This document shows positions 8,901-21,659 of a stretch of 64,000 nt of DNA, in pieces. Position numbers and translations under genes: made by a program. The stretch covers positions 18,499 through 82,498 of the forward strand of contig JAWZYV010014443.1 in NCBI GenBank assembly GCA_038373885.1, read 5' to 3'. This stretch comes from Cheiracanthium punctorium (taxonomy: Eukaryota; Arthropoda; Arachnida; Araneae; Cheiracanthiidae). Positions within the stretch are counted from its first letter, which is position 1; the number at the start of each line of letters is the position of its first letter. Below the pieces are notes generated by a model. It searched no databases. It was not told the origin of the DNA and saw nothing but the letters and a program-made list of their open reading frames with translations.

Positions 8901-11235
8901 AGCTTACTAATTTCTGCATATATACAATAGAATCTGGAATGAGCATGCATTTCTTCTGCTTAGGAATGCTATGGTCACCCCTTTCCTAACCTGGAAAAGA
9001 TACATTGATCCCAATAATTCCACCGCCCCATAGCCTTACAAGTTGCCTTGGCAAACTGATGGAACAAAATGGTTAATGCTCGTCTAGTTATATTATGTCC
9101 AAATTCTATCACTTTTCAGAGTGGCTTCCTAAAGGCAGGTCCACTATTGTCATATCATAATTTAGATCCATATTAGCCATGCCTTCTGAAAAGAAACCAT
9201 TTAGTTACTATCTTTTTGATATAGAAATAGCGTACGATCAACTGGAGATACGGTATCCTCAGAGACCTCCATAACTAGGTTTTCGTGGCAACCTACCGCT
9301 TTTTATACAGAATTCCTTCACTCCGTAATTTTAAGGACGGATAAATAAGTACCCTGTCTAGTCACTTTGTGCAAAGAGGGATGTACCCAAGGTTCTGTCC
9401 TTAGCGTCATCTCTCTCCTTAATTAATGATATACTGATCAGCTCCCTACGACCGTAGATCGAAGCTTAACGTGATGAACTCCAAGCATCCGTAGGGCAAG
9501 GATATGCCTTGTGAACCAACTCAGACTGCCATCAACCGTATCCTTAAGTCGTGTAGCATAAATGGTTAACATCTGATGTACATAGCTTTTCAGGAAGCGT
9601 GTATGCATTAGATCCAGAGCTTTCCTTAGCAACAAAAATGAAGTCCATGATTCTGCCACGTTTTAGGATATACGTTGATAAAAAACTCACTTTGCTAAAC
9701 ATATTTCTTATCTTCGCAGCAAATCGAAGGAATTTCTAATATTTAAGGTGCTTTCCAATACCTTGTGGGGGGCCGAACGCTGCGCGAGTTACTATTCATC
9801 GAAGTTATTCGGTCCAAAATGGACTATCCTGCAGCACTTATGGTCTGCGGCACCTCAATTTTAAAAGACTAGACACTGGTGCATCATACCGCACTACGTA
9901 GATGTGTCTGGAGCTTTTAGAACTTCACCTATTCGAGTCTGTACACCATTTGTCATGAGCATCGCTCGTTCACTCTCGCCATCAGATTCCCTTATACATT
10001 TTTCCGGATACTCTCATCTTCACAGCCCACGCATTTCCATCGACTTATCAACGCCCATCTTGCACCCCCATTTCCTGACTCAGAAATCCGAGCTAGCGGT
10101 ACTTGCTTGAGGATACTAAAGTCTCATTTCCTTCCTTTGAAACTCCTCCCTGGGATGCCCCAAACATTACTTACTTACAACCATTCAAGGGCTTTCGAAA
10201 CAAAACAGAAGATCCTCAAATATTCGACGAACTATTCCATACCATGAAGCCAAGGACTATAACTATGAAAATCTTTAACTGATGGTTCAAAGTCGAGGCC
10301 ATATTGGTTATGCCTATAGAAATCGTTCTTCGATGCAGCTACACCCTCCCTACCTTTTGCTCCATATTCACAGCCGAACTTCTAGCTGTTATAAAGCCTC
10401 CGGTTCATCTCTACTTCCGACAAACACTTCTTTAATTCATCAGATTCCTTAAGAGTTTAGAAAACCTCCATTCTGCTTTCCATATACATCTGTCTAACAT
10501 TACATGACATTACAATAAAGGCTAGTATTCTGTACTGCGGGTTCAGAGCCACATCGGGATTAGGGGCAATGAGGAAGCAGATATCCGCTAAACATGCTAC
10601 TCTTCCTTATCCCGGCCCTTTGCCTTACAAAGATATCAAATTCGTGGATTTCAATCTAATCAGAGACCAATTGGACAGTGAATGGAATGTGCAACAGCAA
10701 ATAAGCTCCGTATATACACCCACCTTACCTGTGGCCCTCTCATCTAACCGAAGACACGATGTCATTTTGACCGTCTGGAATCGGTCATCCAGGCTTACCC
10801 ATAGGCACCTACTACTGGGTGAACTGCCCAGAGTGCCCCCAATGTCATACTCATCTCACCATTCTGCATGTTTAACTTCTTGCACAGCTTTGAACAATTT
10901 TAAGAGCTACTTGTAATCACCTAATTGAGAACTGAATGGGGTGAAACCACACACCATAACTTGTTCTTCTTCTTCGGCACATTGGTATCCTCTTACCCAC
11001 TGTGATGCATATGCTGCTATTGACCGTATCTGGATGGGGAGCCCCATCCGGATGTCTCACTTACTGTACCTACGTCTACTCCTTGCAGTTGGCCATTAAC
11101 ATTTTAGATCTTCACTTTTTCGCATTAACGTTTATGCCTTCTTTTTACTTGTAGGCCTGTACCTACTTTTATACATAGTCTGGCGCAGAATGTCCTTCTG
11201 GACTTGTCATACAAGTCAACCAACCATACCAACCA
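5916..11235 (+). mobile_element. LINE copy 1 (I-like family), full length but heavily decayed
   Basis: The 5' end (CCCCTCAGGGTGAAGACC) and GC-rich 5' UTR match copy 2 at 38547 and, from about 50 nt in, copy 3 at 56343. Zinc-knuckle ORF1 remnants lie around 6600-7500. ORF2 remnants follow in order: endonuclease (from about 7600), RT (about 8970-9900), RNase H (about 10250-10600) and the C-terminal zinc finger (about 10780-10900). The 3' UTR hairpin (11029-11054) and CAACCAACC-type tail follow. Stops and indels break every domain. The short open frames in this interval (e.g. 7886-8182, 8214-8741, 10569-10916) are fragments or shadows. The insertion sits next to the Polinton integrase. Confidence 0.8.
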
Positions 11236-11249
11236 CCGTTTCATCTTAG

Positions 11250-11690
11250 TGTAAAACAAATCATCCGCAAACTTCTGCTTCCGTTAAAACCTTAGATGAG
11301 CCTCAAAATTATACCATACAATATACATGTTCTCACTCCTACAGACTTCACTCGACCAATTCATTGTGAAAACTAAAGTATAACAACAATAACCAATTCG
11401 TCCGGCCTAATGGTTTAAGCCAACAATTATTAGCCTTGAATTCTTTTGTAGGTTGCGCGTTCAAATTGCAAATTCTTTTCAAGTCCCCTTAGTGAAAATA
11501 TGTTTAAGTCTGAAAAAATTACAAATCCCCTTGTCTGAAAAATATGTCACAATCTGAAAAAAATGGCAAGTCCCCTTATTTGCCAGAAAAAAAAATGTCT
11601 TATCAGTCCCTTCGACATCAGTCTTAGATCCGCTCCCCAAACACGTTTCGACACGCCCCTTTCCCGCTCAACCCTTGGGAACGCTCGGAC
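11250..11690. other. Non-genic stretch, possibly Polinton end region
   Basis: No gene is visible. Because LINE copy 1 has a duplication at 11236-11249, this stretch should continue whatever flanked the integrase, so it may be the Polinton's terminal region. At about 11480-11590 there is a degenerate tandem pattern built from an AAGTCCCCTTA-like unit and a CTGAAAAA-like unit, about 40-50 nt apart, roughly three times. Confidence 0.3.
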
Positions 11691-11699
11691 AGCACGCAG

Positions 11700-14630
11700 A
11701 ATTAACATGGCACCGCATGAGGGACTCTCTTTCTTCCCTACTCAGCCTTACTTCTAGTAAGGTACCTTTGACAGAAACTAACAGAGCCATGTATTTGATA
11801 CTAATCAGTCTATGTCCTGTCTTCATAAATGAACGCATTATATCCGATACAAAAGAATTGCTATATTGCCGAATCTCTCTCTCCATCTCATGCAGTACCT
11901 CCTACTCAACTCATTTCGTCCATTGTAACAACAAGCAGAGCGACAAAAAATAAATTCAAAACCCCTCACACTTCAGTACAATAGCAACTTACCATCATGA
12001 AGCTCACCAAACACTTAAAACAGTCCTCAACACATCCCAGGTCCGATGGTATTACTTACTGAATGCTGAAACACCTATCCCAGCATCTTTATCAACCTTT
12101 TGAAATTGTACAATAGAATAGGAGCGAACAACTTTCCACCCTTGGAGAACTGCAATAGTTATTCCCTTTCCTAAACCGGAAAGATACATCTAACCCTAAA
12201 AACTACCGACCCATAGCCCTTATAGTTGTTGCCTATGTAAATTATGGAGAAAACTATCAATACCCGTCTTCAGGCGCGTAGCTAGGAAAATTTTTCGGGG
12301 GGGGATAGCGCTGGAAATTATTCGGGAAGCTTCAAATCTAACTCGATGAGCTTCATCACTAACTCAAAAAATTTATTGGAGGGGCGGGGGATATATCCCG
12401 ATATCCCCCCCCCAGGCTACGCCCACCCGTCTTGTTACATTTTAGAAACAGGAACCATATCTACCTTCCAGAGTTGCTTCCGGAAGGGTAGCAGTCCTCC
12501 ATAGATAACATGTTGAAATTAGAGACCCAAATGTCTGATATTGCTTCTTACGGAGAAACCACTTAGTCTCTGTCTCTTGTGGATCTTGCAAAGGCTACGA
12601 CGATACGTGAGGTACGGTATCCTCTTGGATCTCATAATATGGACTTCGAGGCAATGATCACTTTATCAAAAATTTGCTGTCACACCAAATTTCCGAGTCC
12701 GATTAATGGCTATGCTCAAACTCATTTGTTAAGAGGAGGGTGTTCCACAGGCTCCGTGCTTATGTCACCCTCTTCTCAATAAGAATTACACATCCGAACA
12801 ACTGTCCTACGATGTCTATGTCCAGATGACTGCAATCTCCTGTCAGGAAGGACATGTGCCTGATAGAACGCCATCTCCAGAATGCCATCAACCGCATCTT
12901 AAAGTTTTGTGCCCGAAATGGCTTTAAAATATCAGACTACAGTTTGTACGCTATATTTGCGGAACGCGAGATCCACCGGATCCGGACTTTATCTGGACAT
13001 ACTAATATTGCTGTCAGGATTCTATCAAACTTAGGTTTAAACATTTGACAAGAAACTTACATTTGCTAACAATATCTCAGACATCCGCAATAAATGCGTG
13101 ACAAAACTTTAACATTTTAAGGTTTTAACCAATACCACTGGGGGCAGACAGTTGATGCGCGCTGCGTTCTACCGTGCCGTCAGTCCGATCCAATATTAAG
13201 AATTATGCAAGCTGCGTTATGGATCGGCTTCTTAAATCTTCACTAAAAAAACTTGACACTGTGCATATACTGCACTACGCATATGCTCTGGAGAGCGCCT
13301 GTACATAGCCTTGGTCACCTGCATGAACCATCTCTCACTCTCATACGTCATAAATTATCATTAAATACCTATTATGCATCCTTCTCATTCTTCACATCCC
13401 TTAAAGGATTCTCTAATAACACCCAATGGACATTTATGATAATCGCACCTTCCTGCACTCCCCCTCGGACTTAGAATCCGTAGGCGTGTAGTCGGTTACC
13501 CAATTGAGGATGTAATGTGTCTACTTGTTCTTTCATGAAGTCCACCTTGGACTAATTACAGATGTCCTACCTACAACATTCGAAGGCTTCACAAAACAAA
13601 CACTGACCCATAATATACAACAGTTTAATTTAGACCATAAAGCAAATATAGAACTTCGACGAACATATACTGACGGCACAAAATTCTTAATCACGTTGGC
13701 TTTGCTTATGTACATCGAAATCATCGTACAACTACACCGACCTGCGTTTGCTCATATTTACGTAGCTATTTATGAAAGCCTTCTTACATCTTGAGAAAAA
13801 TACAAACATTTCATCATCTACTTGACTCATCAAGTGGACTAGAGAATCTAAATTCGCGCCCTCACTCATACTTATATTTTAAGAGTCCTACGCATTCAGC
13901 ATGAGACTCATGAACCGTGATACACATCCTATACTGCTGGTACCTAGCCTACTGGGATTCTTGGAAACGAAAGCTGATTTTTTGGCAGGCATTCTATCTT
14001 GTCCGATATATTGCGATCTACTTATACTGATATAAGAATCTGGCATCTCTTCGCTAACAAAAGGCACTTGAATAATTGGATGTGTGAAGCCATAATCAAA
14101 CTCACTCTATCGGCGTCCCTTACCCACTGGTCCATCAACCGTACCGCAAGCACGATGTTTTTCTGACTCGTCTTCGCATTGGCATACAAGACTTACCCAT
14201 CAGTACCTTCTATTGGGTGAACCTGCTCCAGAATGCTCATTGTCATCTCATCTTACTTACATCTCTTTTAACATCTTGCTCTGCTTTTAAAACCTTTAAC
14301 TAATTATTTTAATGTTTCCACCAGACTTGACGACCTTTGGCGAAACCCCTCACCATCACTTGTTTTTATTCCTCACGGCTAACATTCTTTTCTCAGTGTG
14401 AAGTGTCTGCACTGTCTGAATTGTATCTGGATGGGCCCCCATCCAGATGTCTTTGTTCACTATTTATCTGCTTTACACTTTTCGAATTTTACTTTTTACT
14501 TTTTAGTCTTACATTAGCTTTTACTAGATTTAGTGGTACCTTTAATCTGAAACATCATGATATGATCTTAACTTCTTGTCTGGTGCAGCATGTCCTTTTG
14601 GAATGTGCCAATAAACACCAACCAACTAAC
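11700..14630 (+). mobile_element. Second decayed LINE piece (ORF2 and 3' UTR), interrupted by a MITE
   Basis: The sequence matches ORF2 of LINE copies 2 and 3 from just before the RT domain onward: a CTTCTAGTAAGG region, the SCSTSYS-coding segment at about 11890, RT palm remnants at about 12440-13150, RNase H remnants at about 13640-14020 and the C-terminal zinc-finger region at about 14220. A 3' UTR hairpin lies at 14413-14436 and a CCAACCAACTAA tail ends near 14630. All frames are broken. There is no 5' half, so it is 5'-truncated or rearranged. It has the same orientation as copy 1. Confidence 0.75.
12271..12425. mobile_element. 155-bp hAT-type MITE inserted in the LINE piece
   Basis: The ends are CAGGCGCGTAGCTAGG and, read inwards from the other side, TGGGCGTAGCCTGGGG, an imperfect inverted pair of the CAGGGGCGTAGCC type. 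An exact 8-bp duplication CCCGTCTT flanks it (12263-12270 and 12426-12433); 8 bp is the hAT signature. G-rich and C-rich tracts follow the ends. No coding capacity. It interrupts the LINE RT region. Confidence 0.8.
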
Positions 14631-14689
14631 ACACTCATCGATTGTCACAGCGAGGATTTCTTTGTTGATTAGAGCAAAGTTCTTCTGAT

Positions 14690-16711
14690 TGCTTCTTCCA
14701 ATTCAGTAAAATAGAAAGGAGTTCCACTAGTGACAACGTCAGATGTTTTAAAGGGTCATTTAACTTCATTTTTATGGTAATTAAGTAATTTGATAGCTGC
14801 GTTATAACTTCTTTTTAAGTGGAAACTATTTCTCGAATAGTATGCAAGCAAATCGAAGCTTCCAAATCCTTTAACCCATATTAAAATAAATTTATTGTAT
14901 GGGCAAAACACAAGAGAAACTTTTCCAGCACAATTACGTTGTGAATGCAGCTTTAATGTTGTTTGCATTGTCTGATATTGTTATTAGAATTTTTTCACTT
15001 ATCTTCCAATCTTACACTATTCTTTAAAGTTCCTCTGCTAAATCTTTTCTAGTGTGATCTTTATCTAATTTGCTGTACACCAAAAGAGTCGAAATCATCT
15101 CAAACTCAATTGTTAAATAATTGGTTGTAACTCATGGTTTGGTTTTAAGAGATGTCCAAGAATATCTTGTTAAGCAAATTGTTTGATTCTTTTATTCCCT
15201 TGATTTAATGACTAGTTTTACGTATAGCGCCAAAATCATAGTTTTTGATTGAGTTTTCACTGTGTTCGCAACTGGAACATTGTCATTTCTCACTAATGAC
15301 TTCTGACAAACTTTTACATTGGTTTCAAAAACGGAATAGTGATGGGTAGTTTAAATGATAAGTGAAATATTAAGAATTAATGAAAGATTAATTTTTTAAT
15401 TTCAATAAAGGTATGAATCAAGTTTGAAGAGGAGCGGGTGTCTGTGTCCAGATAGGTCTGTAAAAATTTATGAAATGCCTATTTTAAGATTTCTACCAGT
15501 TCCCACAAATGATGAAATGCAACTTGTGTTTCAAAAATTCCAGCCATCTTTTAACGAGCCTGCTAATTTTTTCTTTTTTTCTTTAATATTGATGTTCCAA
15601 TTGGAACATGCTGTAAAGGTTAAGAAGATCCATAAAATAACAGATAGATTAGGTGCAATTTTTTTAAAAGTTTTGATGCCGAAGTTTGCAATAGGCATTT
15701 TTTGCTGGCCTAGACCTCAGCGGCATGGCACGGCGGCGCATACCTCTACGTTTCACAACTATTAATTTTGAAATCTTGTTGATTTCTAAAATATGAAGCG
15801 AAGAAAAATCTGTTCATATTCATTTGTGCCTTTTCAGTTATTATGAGACTTCATTTCAAATTCGTAAGTCAAGTGTGAAGCAGGCTTTATCTTTCTCAGT
15901 ATGTTTCTGTTATAAAAGCTACACACTCATGTAGTCGTGAATCCGTTTTTCAACAATTTTGTTAACTTTCATTCCAAATCGATTTCTTTTTTGGCACGGA
16001 TCCAGAAGACTTGGCCTTTAAACGAACATGTACTCATTACGGTCAACTCTCAATGACACGTAAACAGTTTTATAATAACTATTTAGTTCATCAAAAATGA
16101 ATCTTAATTCCACAGACTGTCGCAATCTGCCTAACTCTTATCTGGTGGTTTATCATTTTCTTCGAAATGCAGAAAACAAAGTAAAGTAAAAAATTGATCT
16201 CTGGACATTACAGTTTAAAAATATGGTGTTTCTAACATTTTATCTATGGTCCAGTATTCCTATATAGTTATTTTTCTATATGGCCCATTAAAAGGATCAA
16301 AGCCAGGAACATTTTCATTTCTTTTGCATTCATTTCACTTCAGTCAAGAGTGTGTTTTTTGATGCTGTTGGGGTAGATTTTGAGCCTAAAATTCACTGAG
16401 CATATTAGTTCGTTTCTTCAACTATTTTAACATAACTGGCTCGGGAAACACATATTCAAAAAAGTCTTTTTTAGAGATAGCAGAAGTAGCACTTCCTTGA
16501 ATTGTTATTTCCCATAAATTTAAAAATTGCTTATTTATTGTGTAATTCTGGAACATTCCAAACATTTTTTGTATTATCTGCAGATCGATCTCAGTTTGAT
16601 GTTTTCATCCTATTTCAAATTCACATTTGAATCTAATTCATCAAAATCTTCAATATCAGCACAATAGCTTCTGTATTCATCAGGATTGAGTCCTTTGCTA
16701 CGACTTGACAT
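14690..16711 (-). pseudogene. piggyBac transposase relic
   Basis: Minus-strand translation across frames gives recognisable piggyBac segments in order. The N-terminus at 16711 reads MSSRSKGLNPDEYRSYCADI with an acidic follow-up. The conserved core is at about 16300-16100 (MKMFLALILLMGHIEK, EYWTIDKMLETP, MSRDQFFTLLCFLHF) and an LRFIFDELNSYYK segment is near 16080. The region before the C-terminus, at about 14920-14790, has the pattern of the third catalytic block (VKGFGSFDLLAYYSRN). There are many stops and shifts, so it is dead. piggyBac enzymes cut and paste at TTAA sites; I did not find the element's termini. Identification rests on segment order and resemblance. Confidence 0.65.
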
Positions 16712-18330
16712 CTTCACAGAAAAGGGAATAAAAGATCAAAATTAAAAGTTATTATCTAAACCAGACTGTATTTTTCCATTGTAAATTTTCACACACCTGA
16801 AACTCAAAAGTAATCTCTATCTGTTGAGAGCCTGTCGGAGTTATTTGAGACTTATTTCTATCTAAGTGCAATAGCAGTTCTTTTATTTTCTGAAAGCCTT
16901 CATCATTAGCTAATCTCCAAGCTTGAGCTGTTATCAGTATTTCTCACGGTCAGAAGGCCAAGAACATGCCTTAGGTAATTCCACTTTTTATGCATACAAC
17001 CTATTCCTCTATTATTCTTTTTCACTTGTCCAATATAAAATCTTTGTTTTTTGAACATACAAGATAAAGTAAAGTAAATCCGCCTACTGTTTGCCGTCTC
17101 CAACTTTATCATGGTTCTTAAGAAAAGGAATTCAGTGAAAGCACTCAGACTTTGAAAGTATATTTGAAATCCTATAAAGCAAATTCTTTTAATTTTTCAA
17201 TAAGGAAATGTTAACATATAGGTCAGCAGGGTGAGAAAAGAATATAATAAATCTCTGAATATATTTGAGTTTTCAATCACAGTTAAATTATTATGTAATT
17301 GTTACTTGAATATATAAAAATAAAAAGTGAACTATATTAATCGGACAAAATTTCTAAGCACCCTTCCCTCATCTACCTTATCTACTAAGAAAAAGTGTTA
17401 TTCATAATTTGTAACATAATATTTAAAATATTCTGTTACATTATACTTAAAGCCTAATTTTTTTAAATGTTTATTTTTTTTTCTTTGTTTAAAATGAAAG
17501 TTTTAAGCATATAAATTTCCTAAATGCAAAGCCTATACAATACAGCTTGTTCATTATCATTATTATCAGTTTTGAACCTTTGAAAACAGGCAAATATGTA
17601 GATCAACAGACAATAATTTCTAATGATCGGCAAGAAATTAGTGCAATGTATGCTGGAAGTGGGGTGACAAAGTAGAAAAAGGATTAAAATAGCTTGGGCT
17701 TATTAAAATTTTAGCTCGCATTGTTACAAAGACCCAACAGCTGAGAGTCTGTTTCTGTCACCACTGTTACTTACCCACTTAGTCTTCAGATCTTCAATCA
17801 ATTTAATATTTACTTTATGAAAAATATATTATATTATATTTTAAAACAAAATGTCGCATTTGTGGATTAATTTTAAAATTTAAAGTATTTGTACTTGATC
17901 AGAAAAATAAAGGAACAAGCTTCTTTAAAAATTAGAAAAAAAATGCAAAATGATAGAAAATGCTTGAATAAGAAAATGGATACAAGTGTCTTCTTACGAT
18001 GATAATTAAAGCTAATAATTATGATAATAAAGCTAATAATAAAGCTGATAATTAAAGCTTGATAAATTACTTGTTATCCAATTGCATAGAAAAGCTATCT
18101 TTAAATACTGAAATTGTAAATCTGTGTATGTTTGTATTATTACTATTATTTCAGAAACAAAGATTCCATTTGTTTATTTATATGAGCATTGAAGTCAACT
18201 CACCAGTCTTCAGCCCTTCCAGGCTAAATCAATATTTTATTCCTTTGATTATTAGACAAACAAAAAAGGATCCTACATCAAAAATTCCTTGCCGGTACCA
18301 CATTATCGAACACTGTTGTTTCTCCCTGCT
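16712..18330. other. AT-rich stretch without recognised genes
   Basis: No convincing gene. A minus-strand frame at 16906-17112 (68 codons) is unrecognised. A small cluster of AAGCTAATAAT-like units repeats at 18001-18062. Confidence 0.4.
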
Positions 18331-18334
18331 CTCC

Positions 18335-19075
18335 TTTTGAAACTCCACCCTGGAATACCTTGCACATTTAGTTTTTGCAGGCTTTCAGAGGCTTCGCAAA
18401 AGAAAGCACCAACCCTCAAAATTATCGATAGTTCTTTTATAGCCACAAATACCATTACCATAGCTATCAAGAACTTTACATGGACGGCTCAAAATCTAGG
18501 CTTTGTGTACATCAGTGGTACTTGCACTCTTGGTTAAGTTCCTCTCCTTCTGCTCCTTCTTCAGTGCAGAATTTTTAGCTATCTATGAAAGCTTCTTGTA
18601 TGTATCAGAAATCAGAAGAAAAAAATGTTATCATTTATACAGACTCATTAAGTGTGCTGGATTGCCTTAAATCAGGCTCAGTCAAGCATAGCTATGTGGA
18701 CAAAGTCCTACGTGAATACTATCGACTCCCTGATCGTGGTTTCAGAATCCTATAATGTTGGGTACCTAGTCATGCAGGAATTCAAGGTAATGAAAGAGCA
18801 GATGTGGCTGCTAGGCAAGCTTTGATGTCCTACACCGGCGACATACCTTTCAAGGACATCAAACTCGGCATCTCTACCTTAATTAAAGACAATTGGATCA
18901 ATAAATGCAATACTGAAATTGACAAACTGCATACTATACAATCATCTATCACTCATTGATCATCTTATCCGTGTCGCAAGTTTGGTGCGATTTTGACTCG
19001 TGTACGGATAGGTCATACGAGACTCGCCCAAAAGCATCTGCTTTTTGGTGAACCTGCACCACACTGTTCGCAGCG
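18335..19075 (+). mobile_element. Decayed LINE fragment (RNase H and C-terminal region)
   Basis: The plus strand resembles the last third of LINE ORF2. Visible pieces are the ACATGGACGGCTC block (first RNase H Asp), TCTATGAAAGCTTC (Glu helix), ACAGACTCATTAAG (Asp), GTACCTAGTCATGCAGG (PSH motif), and a terminal part ending near 19075 with TGAACCTGCACC. Frames are broken, and both the start and the 3' UTR are missing. Confidence 0.7.
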
Positions 19076-19191
19076 ATAAAAAATCTGCACTAATTTCCAC
19101 ATTAAGCGTCATCCTGCTACAAAATTGCAAAAGCTTATAATTTTGTGCCAAACTGTGCCAATACTAAGAGTTTTACATTTTTGTCGCCTCC

Positions 19192-19204
19192 CCCCCCCCC
19201 CCCC

Positions 19205-19238
<34 letters not shown>
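19192..19238. repeat. Adjoining poly-C and poly-A tracts
   Basis: About 14 C followed directly by about 33 A. Low complexity; any 'protein' across it (poly-Pro then poly-Lys) is an artefact. Confidence 0.9.
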
Positions 19239-19239
<1 letters not shown>

Positions 19240-19243
<4 letters not shown>

Positions 19244-21548
19244 GAGGAAAGTCTCAGAATTGGGAAGAAGTTTTGAAAAGTTGGAAACAAATTTTAAAAG
19301 TAATATTTAGTAGAACTTGGGACAAACTATGAAATGCGTTAGGTCCATATAGAACTTTTACTTCTGGTACCATGAAAGCTGTGGAGAGCAAATTTTTCAC
19401 CTCTCCAGGTACATTGAAGTTTAATGCACTTAATCAGATTGCACGATTAAATGATTAAAAGAAAGGATATCGATTATTCTTTAATTAAATAAAAATATAC
19501 AAATATAGTTTCACAATAAGAAATCTCCTGGTGTTCAAAGTTTTCTCCATAAGCACCTCTCTCACGAAAATCTGATAACTTCTTAAACAAATTCTGTCGT
19601 GACCATAGTCAGATAAGACTATATCATACAAGATTATCTGCAAAGTCATTAGTTTGTGATAACTAAATGCATAGTGCGTATATTAACACGTGTATATGCA
19701 TATGCACACACATCTGTGCAACCTGCTTGGGCTATATTGACTTAAAAAAGATATTTCTTTTAGGTAACTAACCATTAAAAAAAAAGAAACTTGGAATTAC
19801 CTGAAAACTATCTGCAAGACCTTTGAATGTATCCGTGCTCAGTGTGCGTGTGTGCATCTACATTATTTGACTACGGTCGTGACATTTGATTTTAGAAAAC
19901 TTAATTTCTCCTCATTCTTAAAAAAAGTGTTTTGTGTCCTGACCGCAAAGATCTAGTAAATCATTAATGTGTATCTTGGCTCACAGGTGTCCAAAGTTAG
20001 AACCAGAAAAATGAAAACCACAGAAATTATCAACAATCATACACTATCAATATTTCCGCACTCAGAGGCCATGTTCCCACATAAATTCTGACAGTATGTT
20101 TAAAAAAAATTCTCAAAACTCAGTATAAGTGCATTTATTAATACAAGGAACTTTATATTACAGAAACACTAGTTAATAGCTGGGCCGAATGCGATTACCA
20201 GAAGAAGGAGAAAAAACAAGAATGAGAGAGAAAATACTTTCACTTTTGATTATACACAATTAGTTTTTAAATAAATCTTCTGTCTAGAGCAGTAAAAGTG
20301 TTTAAGCACTAAGAATTGGTGTATTTTATTTTTTCAGTAATACATCCTGTAACATAGTAAACACCGCAGTGTAGTTATTTTTCAGTACTCGGAAACATTT
20401 CAAGTCTTCTCCCGACCTTTCTTGGCTAACATTCTTTTTTCTTTATACAAGTTCAGCTATCGAAGATCCAACTGTCAGGCCAGAAGTTTGGTGACTTGGG
20501 GGGATGATACTTGTCCACCAGTACCTAGGCTCGGCATTTTTGGGGCTCCATAAGCCCGTAAAACTTTTCCAATGAATTCAGTGAAAACTTTTTATCTCAA
20601 TATATTTTAACTCTGAAAATTCATATCACAACAAAAAAGTTCCTGAAGAATATCTTTAATTCCATCACTCAACAAGTTTATGAGAGGGTTGCACCTCCTT
20701 CCTCCCAAATATGAAAGCTATAAATTGTCCACTGTGCCACTGCCGGCTCAAAATACCGGCAACTCTGGCAGCTGCCCAGGGCACAATGTGTTTAGAGGGC
20801 ACTTTCAAAGCACGATCTTAGGTGAGAGAACTGTTTTTTTATTTAAAAAAAAAAGTTTTACCCAAGGTTGGATTTTCCCACCTGCACATGGTCAGTTGAG
20901 TCCCCCTTTGTAGCTTCTTCATATTCTTCGCTGTCTTTTATAAATTACGAAAATATTTCTCTATAACAACCAGGCTTGTTAAAAGTGAGTGATATTCTCA
21001 AAGACTTAACATTGTACCAGCCAAGTATTTCCGACTTTCTCGTTAAATCCTGGTTCTTATAAACAATAGTTTATAAATAAGGGCTTGATATAAACAAGTT
21101 AATTCAAAAAGGGCACCGAGAATTAGCTTGCCTAGGGAGCTAATTACCTTACAGCCGGCCCTGCACAGTACAGTAAAATCGCCTGGTCCCAGATGCAATG
21201 AATCATTCAGTTTTTACTTTATTTATAAATAGAAACTTCAAATTTCGTGCTGGGCTCTGTTACTGGTAGTGGCGGCCCTGATGATATTCAGCTTTTACTG
21301 TAATTTTTTTCCTTCGTGCAAGGATATGTTATTTGTACTATAATTAAACACTTCAATATAAATAATTATTAACATCTTAACTAAATTTATGTTCATAATC
21401 ATTAATTTGGAGTCTGACTTCCAGATTTCATACTTTCTACTCGGTTGACTCTTTTTGAACGTTTTGGTTATGATAAGTACATTCAGCATTGATGCATGTA
21501 GTACTAAACTCATTTCACACATAAAGCGCTGAAACAGGATTGATCGCT
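19240..21548. other. Intergenic stretch; possible non-autonomous transposon remnant at its right part
   Basis: No gene recognised. At about 20735-20830 there is GC-rich sequence with CCGGC motifs and GCCCAGGGC. At 21152-21166 the sequence, read on the minus strand, starts CAGGGCCGGC, a motif typical of hAT-type ends. I could not match a left terminus, so this is a weak suggestion. Confidence 0.3.
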
Positions 21549-21549
21549 G

Positions 21550-21627
21550 TGAGTCGTTGCCACCAAGACTCAAGGCCAGATCGCTGGTTTGTGACGTCAC
21601 AGGCAGAAGGCGGCGATGAACTCGCTC
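21550..21627 (+). repeat. Dispersed repeat, copy A
   Basis: The block containing GTTGCCACCAAGACTCAAGG, CCAGATCGCTG and TGACGTCA recurs in reverse orientation at 27741-27835. Only two copies are in view, so the family (SINE or MITE) is undetermined. Confidence 0.6.
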
Positions 21628-21659
21628 CAAGAAAATAATGCAAGATTGCAATTTCAATC

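Noticed and set aside
16906..17112. Minus-strand 68-codon frame as a host exon
   Set aside because: Looks faintly coding in several frames, but no domain, splice-site set or neighbour supports it.
19125..19310. Frame encoding poly-Pro then poly-Lys
   Set aside because: It runs through adjoining poly-C and poly-A tracts, a low-complexity artefact.
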